Source of the DNA: Streptomyces sp. GESEQ-35
GTDB taxonomy: Bacteria > Actinomycetota > Actinomycetes > Streptomycetales > Streptomycetaceae
Reading direction: 5' to 3'
NCBI RefSeq assembly: GCF_017948485.1
Contig: NZ_JAFFSX010000024.1
Coordinates: forward strand, 124,001 to 188,000
DNA: 64,000 nucleotides
Shown here piece by piece: positions 24,901 through 32,733 of the stretch. The notes beneath the pieces were generated by a model. It was given only the letters and a program-made list of their open reading frames with translations, was not told the origin of the DNA and made no database searches. The position numbers were made by a program, and so were the translations under genes. Within the stretch, counting starts at the first letter, position 1, and every line of letters begins with the position of its first letter.

Positions 24901-26831
24901 AGCGCGCCCGCCGCTCCGCCGACGCCCTCGCCGGGCTCGCCTTCCGGCTGCGTGAACGGTCCGGCTGGCAGGTCAAGCTGCGCGAACTCGCGGACGAGGC
25001 AACCGAGTCGGAGGCCCGCGCCCAGACGTGCCTGGAGCGCGCCCGCGCCGCCGACGAGGACCGGCGAGGCGCCCAGCGCGCCGCCGACGACGCCCGTCGC
25101 ACGGCCCGTGCGCTGCGCGCCGAGCGCGCCGAGATCGCGGGCGCCCCCGACGACGTACCGGAAGCCGGCACGGATGCTTCGACGTCGTCCCTTCCCGCCC
25201 TCCGCGAGGCCTATCGTGCCGCTTCCCAGGTGTACGAGAAGGTCGGCGTCGGCGCCGATCTGCGGGCCGAGCAGGCCCGCGCGGAGGGCGACGAGAGCGC
25301 GGCGCGGACCGAACTCGACCGGCTGAGCAACAAGGTCCGCACGCGCGCGGCGCAGTTGCTCGAGTCCCCGGACGGTTCCGACGGGCCCTCCCGGCAGGCC
25401 GCCGCCGCCCGTGCCGAGGAGCTGGTGCAGCTCCTGGAGACCCGGATGTCGAGCGCGAGCGAACAACTCGGGCGGCTGCGCGGAGAGGCCGAGCGGCACG
25501 CACCCGAAGACGGCGAGGCGCACACCGAGCTGCCCGAGGAACTGGTGCCGCGGGACGCCGAGCACGCGCAGGCCCTGCTGCGGACCGCGACAGCCGAACT
25601 CGCCTCCCGCACCGAGGCGTTGAGCCAGGCCAGGGAGGCGCATACCGAACTCCTCGACGCCCACCGGGCCGCCGAGGACGCGGCCGGTGGCTTCGACGAG
25701 ATCGCCACCATGCTCCGCGACCTGCTGCGCGAGCACGCCACGGACGAGGAGCAGGAAGAGCAGGAACCGTATCCCGGTGGCCTGGACGAGGCCCGCCACT
25801 CCGCCGCCGAGGCGCGGCGCTCCCTGCGCGGCTGCGCCGCCGATCTGTCCGCCGCCGAGTCCGCCGTACGAGAGGCGAGCGATGTGCTCGTACGGCATGC
25901 CAACTCCACGCGGTACGAGCAGGTCCGGACGCCGGCGCGGCAGCAGATCCGGGAACTGCCCGCCTCCGCGCTGCCCGAGCACGCGCAGAAGTGGGCGGAC
26001 GCGTTCGCGCCCCGACTGCGGGTCCTCACCGATGAGTTGGTGCAGCTGGAGCGGAACCGGGACTCGATCGTGGACCGGCTGCGCGGGCTGGTCGAGTCGG
26101 CGCTGGCGACGCTGCGATCCGCCCAGCGGCTGTCCCGGCTGCCCGAGGGGCTCGGCGAGTGGTCCGGGCAGGAGTTCCTCCGGATCCGCTTCGAGGAACC
26201 CGACCAGGCCACGCTCACCGAGCGGCTCGGCGAGGTCGTCGACGAGGCGACGCGGGCCGCGGTGAAGAAGAACTCCGATCTGCGCCGGGACGGGATGTCC
26301 CTGCTGCTGCGGGGAGTCGCGGCGGCGCTGGAGCCGAAGGGTGTGGCCGTCGAGATCCTCAAGCCGGACGCGGTGCTCCGTGCGGAGCGGGTGCCGGTGG
26401 GGCAGATGGGCGACGTGTTCTCGGGCGGTCAGCTGCTCACTGCCGCCATCGCGCTGTACTGCACGATGGCGGCGCTGCGGAGCAACGACCGGGGACGTGA
26501 CAAGCACCGGCACGCCGGCACGTTGTTCCTCGACAACCCCATCGGGCGCGCCAACGCCACGTATCTGCTGGAGCTTCAGCGGGCCGTGTCGGATGCGCTG
26601 GGTGTCCAACTCCTGTACACGACCGGTCTGTTCGACACGACTGCGCTGGCGGAGTTTCCACTGGTCATCCGGCTGCGCAACGATGCGGATCTACGGGCGG
26701 GGCTCAAGTACATCAGCGTGGAGGAACACCTCCGGCCGGGGTTGCCGCCGCAGCCGCAGGCGGGGGAAGCGGTGCACAGCGAAATTACGGCTACGAGGAT
26801 GTTCAAGCGCCCGGCTGCGACTGCCTCCTGA
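21927..26831 (+). CDS. Giant SMC/MukB/JetC-like coiled-coil ATPase
   Basis: 1634 aa. The N-terminal ATPase half holds a P-loop at residues 64-71 (ENGGGKSV; K69, S70). Long Ala/Glu/Arg-rich coiled coils span about 280-610 and 900-1330. A Gly/Ala/Ser/Asp-rich low-complexity tract lies at about 612-728, followed by a compact hinge-like region (about 760-890). The C-terminal ATPase half has the ABC signature FSGGQLLTAA at about 1498-1507 and a Walker B strand GTLFLDNPIG near 1530, with Asp-Asn rather than Asp-Glu. This is the two-ended layout of SMC, MukB and JetC. It is larger than typical JetC (about 1100-1200 aa). No JetD-like toprim nuclease gene follows; the next gene is an opposite-strand oxidoreductase. 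Confidence 0.75.
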   Translation: MYELSRVRLYSIGPAGARYADTVLDLRGVGEPVPDPAPTQAEFFEEEPLGPPRRPAPAGVLFLENGGGKSVLLKLIFSVMLPGHRNTLGGASSGVLRKFLLADDCGHVALEWQHVLTGECVVVGKVSEWRGRQVSNDPRKFAEAWYSFRPGPGLSLDNLPVAESTAVRPPVEGASGAQGRRRTMKGFRDALTEAGKAYPHLEVHWEEIHDRWIEHLGDLGLDPELFRYQREMNADEGEAAGLFAVKKDSDFTDLLLRAVTDTRDTDGLADLVGGFGNKLGRRAELIAERDFTAGSVDLLGRIVEAAEARARARDIHAGAERRTRTLARRLSARGAQERVRAADLAQRVTGAAHAVTQAEGARQRSALIAAELAYRHASLALAGTEKSAAAQKRELADARTLHAAWQTAETVLRHRAAADRVARVASAIQEAERDAAPALAARAKAAVDLVRALHSAADSAEALANEGEERSAALQEVSETAHRDSTSAATEAQRARSEVGHLRQRLSEVEQETAEAVRAGWLDDSAPDADPARAALAASDAEKTAVAAWDTAREASHRATEHAREAASTESRAELTAARAADAATAAERSYEAERRLAEGLAGEERLAELLSLTGGSGAGSLVPGPRTGADGAAGRERSDSAGPGGPARAGSGASGSGGAEAGVNGASQAASSASGRGAGADTGGVSRVGSDAAADAGGGVPAGSVRSADGDAADPRRGLPATPRPLAEGLLTPEELDRSADDLRRLLDDTVSSAERQLFELRTAAADDSRILGALGDGGLLPPGPDVLATVAFLGEHGIPALPGWRYLAQAVDPTDHARVLAARPELVDGVIITDPATHARAREALNEAALLPRSAVAVGTAAALLAPTPAPDASSGDVFLVPPNPAMHDEHAADEERQALRARATERDEEIRTLAARLGKDRELAARLASWRTGCPAGRLVELAEAARETRAFAEEAEAELAEARTVRAEADEAAAEATQVRDERQEVAQRARRSADALAGLAFRLRERSGWQVKLRELADEATESEARAQTCLERARAADEDRRGAQRAADDARRTARALRAERAEIAGAPDDVPEAGTDASTSSLPALREAYRAASQVYEKVGVGADLRAEQARAEGDESAARTELDRLSNKVRTRAAQLLESPDGSDGPSRQAAAARAEELVQLLETRMSSASEQLGRLRGEAERHAPEDGEAHTELPEELVPRDAEHAQALLRTATAELASRTEALSQAREAHTELLDAHRAAEDAAGGFDEIATMLRDLLREHATDEEQEEQEPYPGGLDEARHSAAEARRSLRGCAADLSAAESAVREASDVLVRHANSTRYEQVRTPARQQIRELPASALPEHAQKWADAFAPRLRVLTDELVQLERNRDSIVDRLRGLVESALATLRSAQRLSRLPEGLGEWSGQEFLRIRFEEPDQATLTERLGEVVDEATRAAVKKNSDLRRDGMSLLLRGVAAALEPKGVAVEILKPDAVLRAERVPVGQMGDVFSGGQLLTAAIALYCTMAALRSNDRGRDKHRHAGTLFLDNPIGRANATYLLELQRAVSDALGVQLLYTTGLFDTTALAEFPLVIRLRNDADLRAGLKYISVEEHLRPGLPPQPQAGEAVHSEITATRMFKRPAATAS

Positions 26832-26842
26832 GGAGCGTGGGG

Positions 26843-26887
26843 GACTGCGGGCCCGTCGTGGCTGGTCGCGCAGTTCCCCGCGCCCCT
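26843..26887 (+). repeat. Dispersed intergenic repeat, short form (copy d)
   Basis: GACTGCGGG...GTGGCTGGTCGCGCAG...CCGCGCCCCT, nearly the same as copy c. It fills the 64-bp gap between the convergent SMC-like and choline dehydrogenase genes and may form part of their terminator. Confidence 0.8.
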
Positions 26888-26895
26888 GGGGAGCT

Positions 26896-28446
26896 TTAGG
26901 CGTCCTCTCTCAGCAAGTCGGCGCACTTCTCGCCGATCGCCATCGTCGTGATGCACGGATTGACGCTCACCAGATCCGGCATCACCGAACCGTCCGCCAC
27001 CCGCAGCCCCGCCACTCCCTTGACCCGTAGCCGTGCGTCGAGTGGGGCCGAGGGGTCGTCGTCCGCGCCCATCTTCACCGTGCAGGACGGGTGGTAGACG
27101 GTGTTGTGGGTCTTGTGGATGTAGTCGAGGAGTTCGTCGTCGGTCCGGACGTCCGGGCCGGGGGCCAGCTCCGCACCTGCCCAGCCGCTCAACGCGGGCT
27201 GCGAGGCGATCTTTCGGGCCAGCCTCAGCCCGTACGTCATCACCCGCGCATCGTGCTCATGCGTGAAGTACCGCGGATCCACCTTCGGCTTGTCCCGGTA
27301 GTCGCGGGTCCGCAGCCGCACCGTGCCACGCGACTTCGCGCGCGTCACGTTCGGTGTGAGGCAGAACGCGTTCTCCGACGTCGGATAGCCCCACCGTGCG
27401 GTGTTCATGTCGAACGGGACGGACCCGTAGTGGAACATCAGGTCCGGCCGGTCCAGGCCCGGTTCGGTGTCGTAGAAGATGCCCGCTTCCCACCACTGGC
27501 TGGACGTGGTGGTCATGGGCTGCTTGGCGTCCCACATGATGACGCCCTCGGGGTGGTCCTGGAGGTTCTCGCCGACGCCCGCCGAGTCGACCACCACGTC
27601 GATGCCGAACTCGCGCAGGTGCGTGGCCGGTCCGATGCCCGACAGCATCAGCAGCTTGGGTGAGTCGATGGCGCCGCAGGAGAGGATGACCTCGCGCCGG
27701 GCCCGTACCGTCCGGGTGTGGATGAGGTCCGGGTCGAGATACTCGGCGCCCACGCAGCGCCGGCCTTCCAGCTCCAGCTTCTTGGCCCGCACCCCCGTCC
27801 GCACCTCCAGGTTCGGCCGCTTGCCCAGGACCGGGTGCAGGTAGGCCACCGACGACGACTGACGGATGTTGTTCTCGTCGGAGTTGATCTGGAACCAGTT
27901 GGCGCCCCGGATCACCGTCCTGCCGGTGTTGAAACCCGTGGTGGGAATGCCTGCCTGCGCGCATGCCTCCAACAGCGCCGTGCCGCACGGGTCCTCGCTC
28001 TTCAGCGTGCGGAGTTTCACCGGACCCGTGCGGCCGTGGTGCTCCCCGGGAGCATCGTTGTTCTCCAGCCGCTGGTAGAGCGGGAAGAGGTCGGCGGCGC
28101 TCCAGCCCGTACAGCCTGCCGCGGCCCAGTCGTCGAGGTCCTCGGCCGGGGCCCAGAAGGCGATACAGGAGTTGTGCGAGGAGCAGCCGCCGAGCACCTT
28201 CGCTCTGGCGTGCCGCATGAAGCTGTTGCCGCTGGTCTGGGGTTCGACGGGGTAGTCCCAGTCGTAGCCGGACTCCAGCAGGCCCATCCAGCGTTCCAGC
28301 TTCAGGACGTCGTCGTCGCCGACATCGCTGGGCCCTGCTTCCAGGACACAGACGGTGACGGACGGGTCTTCCGACAGCCGGGCCGCCACCGCATTGCCCG
28401 CGGTGCCGCCGCCGACCACGACGTAGTCGAACTCATCGATGCTCAT
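26896..28446 (-). CDS. betA: GMC-family choline dehydrogenase
   Basis: 516 aa FAD flavoenzyme. The Rossmann motif VVGGGTAGNAVAARL (residues 10-24), the GMC signature ARAKVLGGCSSHN and the catalytic His motif HNTVYHPSCTVKMG near residue 455 identify the glucose-methanol-choline family. Choline dehydrogenase oxidises choline to betaine aldehyde; the neighbouring aldehyde dehydrogenase and betaine demethylation genes support this substrate. It is the last gene of the eight-gene minus-strand operon, 37 bp after the permease gene. No membrane segment is seen. Another small alcohol as substrate is possible but less likely here. Confidence 0.87.
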   Translation of the reverse strand: MSIDEFDYVVVGGGTAGNAVAARLSEDPSVTVCVLEAGPSDVGDDDVLKLERWMGLLESGYDWDYPVEPQTSGNSFMRHARAKVLGGCSSHNSCIAFWAPAEDLDDWAAAGCTGWSAADLFPLYQRLENNDAPGEHHGRTGPVKLRTLKSEDPCGTALLEACAQAGIPTTGFNTGRTVIRGANWFQINSDENNIRQSSSVAYLHPVLGKRPNLEVRTGVRAKKLELEGRRCVGAEYLDPDLIHTRTVRARREVILSCGAIDSPKLLMLSGIGPATHLREFGIDVVVDSAGVGENLQDHPEGVIMWDAKQPMTTTSSQWWEAGIFYDTEPGLDRPDLMFHYGSVPFDMNTARWGYPTSENAFCLTPNVTRAKSRGTVRLRTRDYRDKPKVDPRYFTHEHDARVMTYGLRLARKIASQPALSGWAGAELAPGPDVRTDDELLDYIHKTHNTVYHPSCTVKMGADDDPSAPLDARLRVKGVAGLRVADGSVMPDLVSVNPCITTMAIGEKCADLLREDA

Positions 28447-28483
28447 GGGGAGTTGACCTCCTTGACAGCCTACTTGCGGAATT

Positions 28484-30040
28484 TCAGTCGGCCGCCGGGG
28501 CGGCGAAGGGCCCGGTTGCCGGTTCGGAGCCCAGCTGGTGTTCGGAGAGCACGCCCGTCCTGTGCCGCTGGATGAACCAGTAGTAGGCGAAGCCGCCGCC
28601 CATGATCACGCCGACGAACAGCAGGGCGCCCCACTGGAGGTACCAGTGGAAGGGGGCGGTCGCGTTGTAGACGGCGGCCCGCGGCCAGATCAGGTTGATG
28701 GTCATGCCCAGGCCCCACAGCACGGCCAGGATGTTGACGAGCAGCCCCCAGCGGCCGAGCGAGAACTTGCCGTCGCCCGCGGGCTGCCACTTGCCGCGCA
28801 GCCGCGCCACCAGCAACGGCACGGTGACGCCCAGGTAAGCGAGGTAGATCATGATGATGCCGATGCTGGTGACGACCGTGAAGATCTGTGGCTGGCGGAT
28901 GTTCACGACCAGGATCGCCAGCGCCAGGATGCCGATGATCACGGCCGGGAGCACGGGCGTCTTGAAGCGCGGGCTGACCTTCGCCAGCTTCGAGGACGCG
29001 GGCAGGTTGTTGTCCCGGGCCATGGCGAATGCCAGCCGGATCGCCGCCGTCTGCACGGCCAGCGCACACACGGTTACCGCGATCATCACGCACCACAGCA
29101 TCGCCTTGCCGGCCGTTGAGCCGAGCACGTCGAGGACGATGTACTGAAGACCGTCGGTGGACAGTTGCTCGCCCTTCAGGCTGGACACGCTCATGAGTGC
29201 GAGCAGCAGGATCAGACCGCCCAGGATGAAGGAGGCGACGATCGCCCGGATGATCGCGCGGGGCGCGTTCCGGGACGGGTCCACGGACTCCTCACCCAGC
29301 GAGGCGGCCGTGTCGAAGCCGTACATGACGTACGCCGAGGCCAGCGAGGCCACCAGGAACGCGCCCAGATAGCCGGCGCCGTACCCCGCTCCGGTGCCGT
29401 TGGTCTCCGTGACGACCTGCGGGCCGCGCGTGATGTGCGCGGCGAACAGGATGATCAGTACGACGGTGGCGATCAGCTCGATGAACACGCCCGCCGAGTT
29501 GATCGTGGCCATCAGCTTGACGCCGAAGGCGTTCACAAGGGTCGTGAACAGGATCAACACCGCGGCCAGGATGACCGCGTTGGTCGCCACGTCGTACTTG
29601 CCGGTTCCGTCGCCGACGATCTGGAACACGTCGGAGATCTGCGGCAGCGTCAGCTGATAGGCGAGCGCCACGGCCGAGATCGACACGATCGACGCGATCA
29701 GCATCGTCCAGCCGGCCAGCCAGCCCAGGTGCGGATTGCCTATCTTCTTCGACCAGTTGTAGACGGAGCCCGCGACCGGATAGCGGGCGGCCAGCTCGGC
29801 GAAACAGAGGGCGACCATGAACTGGCCGACGAAGACCATCGGCCACGACCACCAGTAGGCGGGGCCGCCGCTGCCGTATCCGAAGTAGAAGAGCTGGAAG
29901 GTGCCGGTGAGGATGGAGATGTAGCTGATGCCGGCGGCGAAGGTGTGGAAGTTGCCGAGGGTGCGCTTGAGTTCGGGTTTGTATCCGAATTCGGCCAGTT
30001 CGGCGTCGTCGTGCGCGCCCGGCTGTTGAGTTGTGGTCAT
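28484..30040 (-). CDS. APC-family amino acid/amine permease
   Basis: 518 aa with about twelve membrane segments. The first helix region (GISYISILTGTFQLFYFGYGSGG) and EESVDPSRNAPRAI after helix 6 are typical of the amino acid-polyamine-organocation superfamily, near GABA/choline-type permeases of the ACT branch. ATG 30040 has AGGAG 9 nt upstream. Inside the choline-betaine operon its likely cargo is choline, betaine or a related amine; this is inferred from context. The gene lies 92 bp after betB and 37 bp before betA. Confidence 0.85.
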   Translation of the reverse strand: MTTTQQPGAHDDAELAEFGYKPELKRTLGNFHTFAAGISYISILTGTFQLFYFGYGSGGPAYWWSWPMVFVGQFMVALCFAELAARYPVAGSVYNWSKKIGNPHLGWLAGWTMLIASIVSISAVALAYQLTLPQISDVFQIVGDGTGKYDVATNAVILAAVLILFTTLVNAFGVKLMATINSAGVFIELIATVVLIILFAAHITRGPQVVTETNGTGAGYGAGYLGAFLVASLASAYVMYGFDTAASLGEESVDPSRNAPRAIIRAIVASFILGGLILLLALMSVSSLKGEQLSTDGLQYIVLDVLGSTAGKAMLWCVMIAVTVCALAVQTAAIRLAFAMARDNNLPASSKLAKVSPRFKTPVLPAVIIGILALAILVVNIRQPQIFTVVTSIGIIMIYLAYLGVTVPLLVARLRGKWQPAGDGKFSLGRWGLLVNILAVLWGLGMTINLIWPRAAVYNATAPFHWYLQWGALLFVGVIMGGGFAYYWFIQRHRTGVLSEHQLGSEPATGPFAAPAAD

Positions 30041-30132
30041 GAGCGGACTCCTGGTGGGCAGTGGAACGGGGAGAGCGGCTCCTGCGGGTGCCTGGATCAA
30101 GGAGGGGTGATGAGCCTGCTGCTACCCGGTAG

Positions 30133-31599
30133 TCAGGCGAACCACCCCTGTGGCGTGGGGTTTGTGTTGCGCCAGATGTGCTTTGGCTCGCGGTACTCTG
30201 CCAGGCCCGCCGGTCCGAGTTCGCGTCCGAATCCGGATTGCTTGAAACCGCCCCACTCCGCCTGCGGGACATAAGGGTGGAAGTCGTTGATCCAGACCGT
30301 GCCGATCCGCAGCCGCGCCGCGACCCGGGCGGCCCTGGCCTCGTCGCTGGTCCAGACGGCGCCCGCCAGGCCGTAGATCGTGTCGTTGGCGAGCCGTACC
30401 GCCTCGTCCTCGCTGCCGAACCGCTCAACGGTGAGCACCGGTCCGAAGGACTCGTCCTGCACCACCGACATGCCGCCCCTGCACTCGTCCAGCACGGTGG
30501 GCAGGTAGTAGAAGCCGTCGGCGAAGTCCGGACCGTCGGGGCGCGTGCCGCCGCAGCGCAGGACCGCGCCCTCCTCCAGGCCCTTGGCGACATAGGCCTC
30601 GATCTTGGCCAGATGTGCGGCCGAGATCAGCGGCCCGGTCTGCGCCCGCTCGTCGAACGGTCCCCCGAGCCGGATCTCCGAAGCCCGGCGTACCACCTCG
30701 TCGACGAACCGGTCGTGCAGCGAGTCCTCCACCAGCAGCCGCGCGCCTGCCGAGCAGACCTGACCGGAGTGCAGGAACACCGCGGTCAGCGCCATGTCCA
30801 CGGCCGTGTCGAAGTCGGCGTCCGCGAAGACGATGTTGGGATTCTTGCCGCCGAGTTCGAGGGCGACCTTCTTCACCGTCCCGGCCGCGGCCGCCATCAG
30901 CCGGCGGCCGGTCTGGAGTCCGCCGGTGAAGGAGACGAGGTCCACGTCCGGGTGGTCGCCGAGCGGGGCGCCGGCCTCGGGACCGGCGCCCAGGACCAGG
31001 TTGGCGACGCCCGCGGGCACGCCCGCCTCCTCCAGCAGCCGCATCAGATGGATCGCGGTGTGCGGGGTCAGCTCGCTGGGCTTGAGGATGAAGGTGTTGC
31101 CGGCGGCGAGCGCCGGGGCGACCTTCCAGGCAGTCTGGAGGAGCGGGTAGTTCCAGGGCGTGATCAGCGCGCAGACGCCGACCGGCTCGTACACGACCCG
31201 GCTGTCCACGCCCTCCGTGCCCGTGTCGACGACCCGTCCCGTCTCGCTCGCGACCGTCCGGCCGAAGTAGCGGAAGCAGTTCGCGATGTCGTCGATGTCG
31301 TACTCGCTCTCGACCAGCCGCTTGCCGGTGTCCAGCGACTCGGCGCGGGCGAGCGCCTCCTTGTCCCGCAGCAGCAGGTCGGCGACTCGAAGCAGCAGGT
31401 CACCGCGCTGGTCGGGGGCTGTGTGCGGCCAAGGTCCCTCGTCGAAGGCGCGGCGGGCGGCGGCTATGGCCTCGACGGTGTCCTTGCCGCCGGCCTCGTC
31501 CACCACCCCGACGAGTGAACCGTCCGCCGGACAGCGGATCTCGCGGGTGCGCTCGTCGACCGCGCTCCGCCACTCGCCGTCAATGAACAGATCCGGCAT
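30133..31599 (-). CDS. betB: Betaine-aldehyde dehydrogenase (ALDH superfamily)
   Basis: 488 aa NAD(P)-dependent aldehyde dehydrogenase. The Asn of ITPWNYPL, the Glu of ALELGGKNPN (about residue 248) and nucleophile C282 in HSGQVCSAG are all present. In this operon it would oxidise betaine aldehyde to glycine betaine. ATG 31599 has GGGAGG upstream and overlaps the end of the Rieske gene by 20 bp, so translation is coupled. Other aldehydes, including formaldehyde, are possible, but the choline dehydrogenase in the same operon favours betaine aldehyde. Confidence 0.88.
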   Translation of the reverse strand: MPDLFIDGEWRSAVDERTREIRCPADGSLVGVVDEAGGKDTVEAIAAARRAFDEGPWPHTAPDQRGDLLLRVADLLLRDKEALARAESLDTGKRLVESEYDIDDIANCFRYFGRTVASETGRVVDTGTEGVDSRVVYEPVGVCALITPWNYPLLQTAWKVAPALAAGNTFILKPSELTPHTAIHLMRLLEEAGVPAGVANLVLGAGPEAGAPLGDHPDVDLVSFTGGLQTGRRLMAAAAGTVKKVALELGGKNPNIVFADADFDTAVDMALTAVFLHSGQVCSAGARLLVEDSLHDRFVDEVVRRASEIRLGGPFDERAQTGPLISAAHLAKIEAYVAKGLEEGAVLRCGGTRPDGPDFADGFYYLPTVLDECRGGMSVVQDESFGPVLTVERFGSEDEAVRLANDTIYGLAGAVWTSDEARAARVAARLRIGTVWINDFHPYVPQAEWGGFKQSGFGRELGPAGLAEYREPKHIWRNTNPTPQGWFA

Positions 31600-32722
31600 G
31601 GCCGCCTCCCAGACGCTGAAGGACCCACTCGTGGAAGATCCCGATGTGGTGCTCGTTGGGAACCAGCACACCACCCTTCCGGTACGCTCGCGACGCCATC
31701 GCGGGCTGAGTCCGTTCACATGCTTCAAAGTCCTGCGCGTTCACCCGGTGGAACAGCTCCACCGACCTCGACACGTCCGCCCCCGACTCGACGACCTCCG
31801 GCGCGTACAGCCAGTCGCACTCGACGATCGTGCGGTCCTCGGCCATCGGGAACATGCGGTGCAATATGACATGGTCAGGCACGAGATTGATGAAGACCGT
31901 CGGTTTCACCGTGATGGCGTAGTACCGCCTGTCCTGGTCGTCGGAAATGTCGGGCAGCTTACCGAAGCCCTCGCTGCCGTCGACCGTGAAGCCCTTGACC
32001 TCCTCGCCGAACTCGGCTCCGTGGCCCACGTAGTACTGGGCCGCGTAGCCGTCCGCGAACTCCGGCAGCACGTCGGTGAGCTCGGGGTGGATGGTCGCAC
32101 AGTGGTAGCACTCCATGAAGTTCTCGACGATCAGCTTCCAGTTCGCCCGCACGTCATAGGTGATGCGTTTGCCGAGCGCGAGGTTCTCCGTGCCGTAGTG
32201 CTCGATGGCCGCGACGTTGCCCAGCCGTTCCACGGCGGCATCCATCACCGTGTCCTCGAAGGAGGGCGGCTCGTCGGCCAGGCACACCCAGGCGTAGCCG
32301 AGCCATTCCCGCAGGGCCACGTTGATCAGGCCGTACTCGACACGGTCGACGTCCGGCATCTTGATCAGGTTCGGCGCGGCGATCAGCTTGCCGTCGAGGT
32401 CGTACGTCCATGCGTGGTACGGGCACTGGAGGGTCCGCCGGATCTCGCCCGACTCCTCCATGCACAGCCGGGCTCCGCGGTGGCGGCAGACGTTGAGGAA
32501 GGCACGCAGCTCGCCCTTGCGGGTCCGGGTGATGATCACGTTCTCGCGGCCGATCTGCACGGTGCGGAAGGCGCCGGGCTTGGCCAGATCGGCGCTGCGG
32601 ACGGCGCAGAACCACATCGACTCGAAGAGATGCTGCTGTTCCTGCCGGAAGATCTCCGGGTCGGTGTAGAAGTGGCCCGGCAGCGTCGCGATGAGGCTGG
32701 GGGTGATGGGGGTCGTCGTCAC
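31580..32722 (-). CDS. gbcA: Rieske oxygenase, glycine betaine monooxygenase type
   Basis: 380 aa. Rieske [2Fe-2S] ligands C79, H81, C100 and H103 (CRHRGARLC...CPYHAW) are followed by the mononuclear-iron site ENFMECYHCATIHPE (H207 and H212). The enzyme class removes a methyl group from glycine betaine as formaldehyde, giving dimethylglycine. GTG 32722 has GAGGAG 7 nt upstream and lies 11 bp after the sarcosine-oxidase-like gene. No reductase domain is attached. Electrons probably come from the divergent ferredoxin and reductase genes at 39.4-41.0 kb. A stachydrine-type demethylase is an alternative, less favoured because betA and betB are present. Confidence 0.85.
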   Translation of the reverse strand: MTTTPITPSLIATLPGHFYTDPEIFRQEQQHLFESMWFCAVRSADLAKPGAFRTVQIGRENVIITRTRKGELRAFLNVCRHRGARLCMEESGEIRRTLQCPYHAWTYDLDGKLIAAPNLIKMPDVDRVEYGLINVALREWLGYAWVCLADEPPSFEDTVMDAAVERLGNVAAIEHYGTENLALGKRITYDVRANWKLIVENFMECYHCATIHPELTDVLPEFADGYAAQYYVGHGAEFGEEVKGFTVDGSEGFGKLPDISDDQDRRYYAITVKPTVFINLVPDHVILHRMFPMAEDRTIVECDWLYAPEVVESGADVSRSVELFHRVNAQDFEACERTQPAMASRAYRKGGVLVPNEHHIGIFHEWVLQRLGGGHAGSVH

Positions 32723-32733
32723 GAGGGTGCTCC

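Noticed and set aside
21912..26609. 1565-codon open frame antisense to the SMC-like gene
   Set aside because: Antisense shadow of a GC-rich gene: no recognisable domain, Gly/Arg-rich composition, and the sense frame has clear ATPase motifs.
19376..26831. Complete Wadjet defence system
   Set aside because: No JetD-type nuclease gene in the flanks, so only a Wadjet-like or MukBEF-like complex is claimed.
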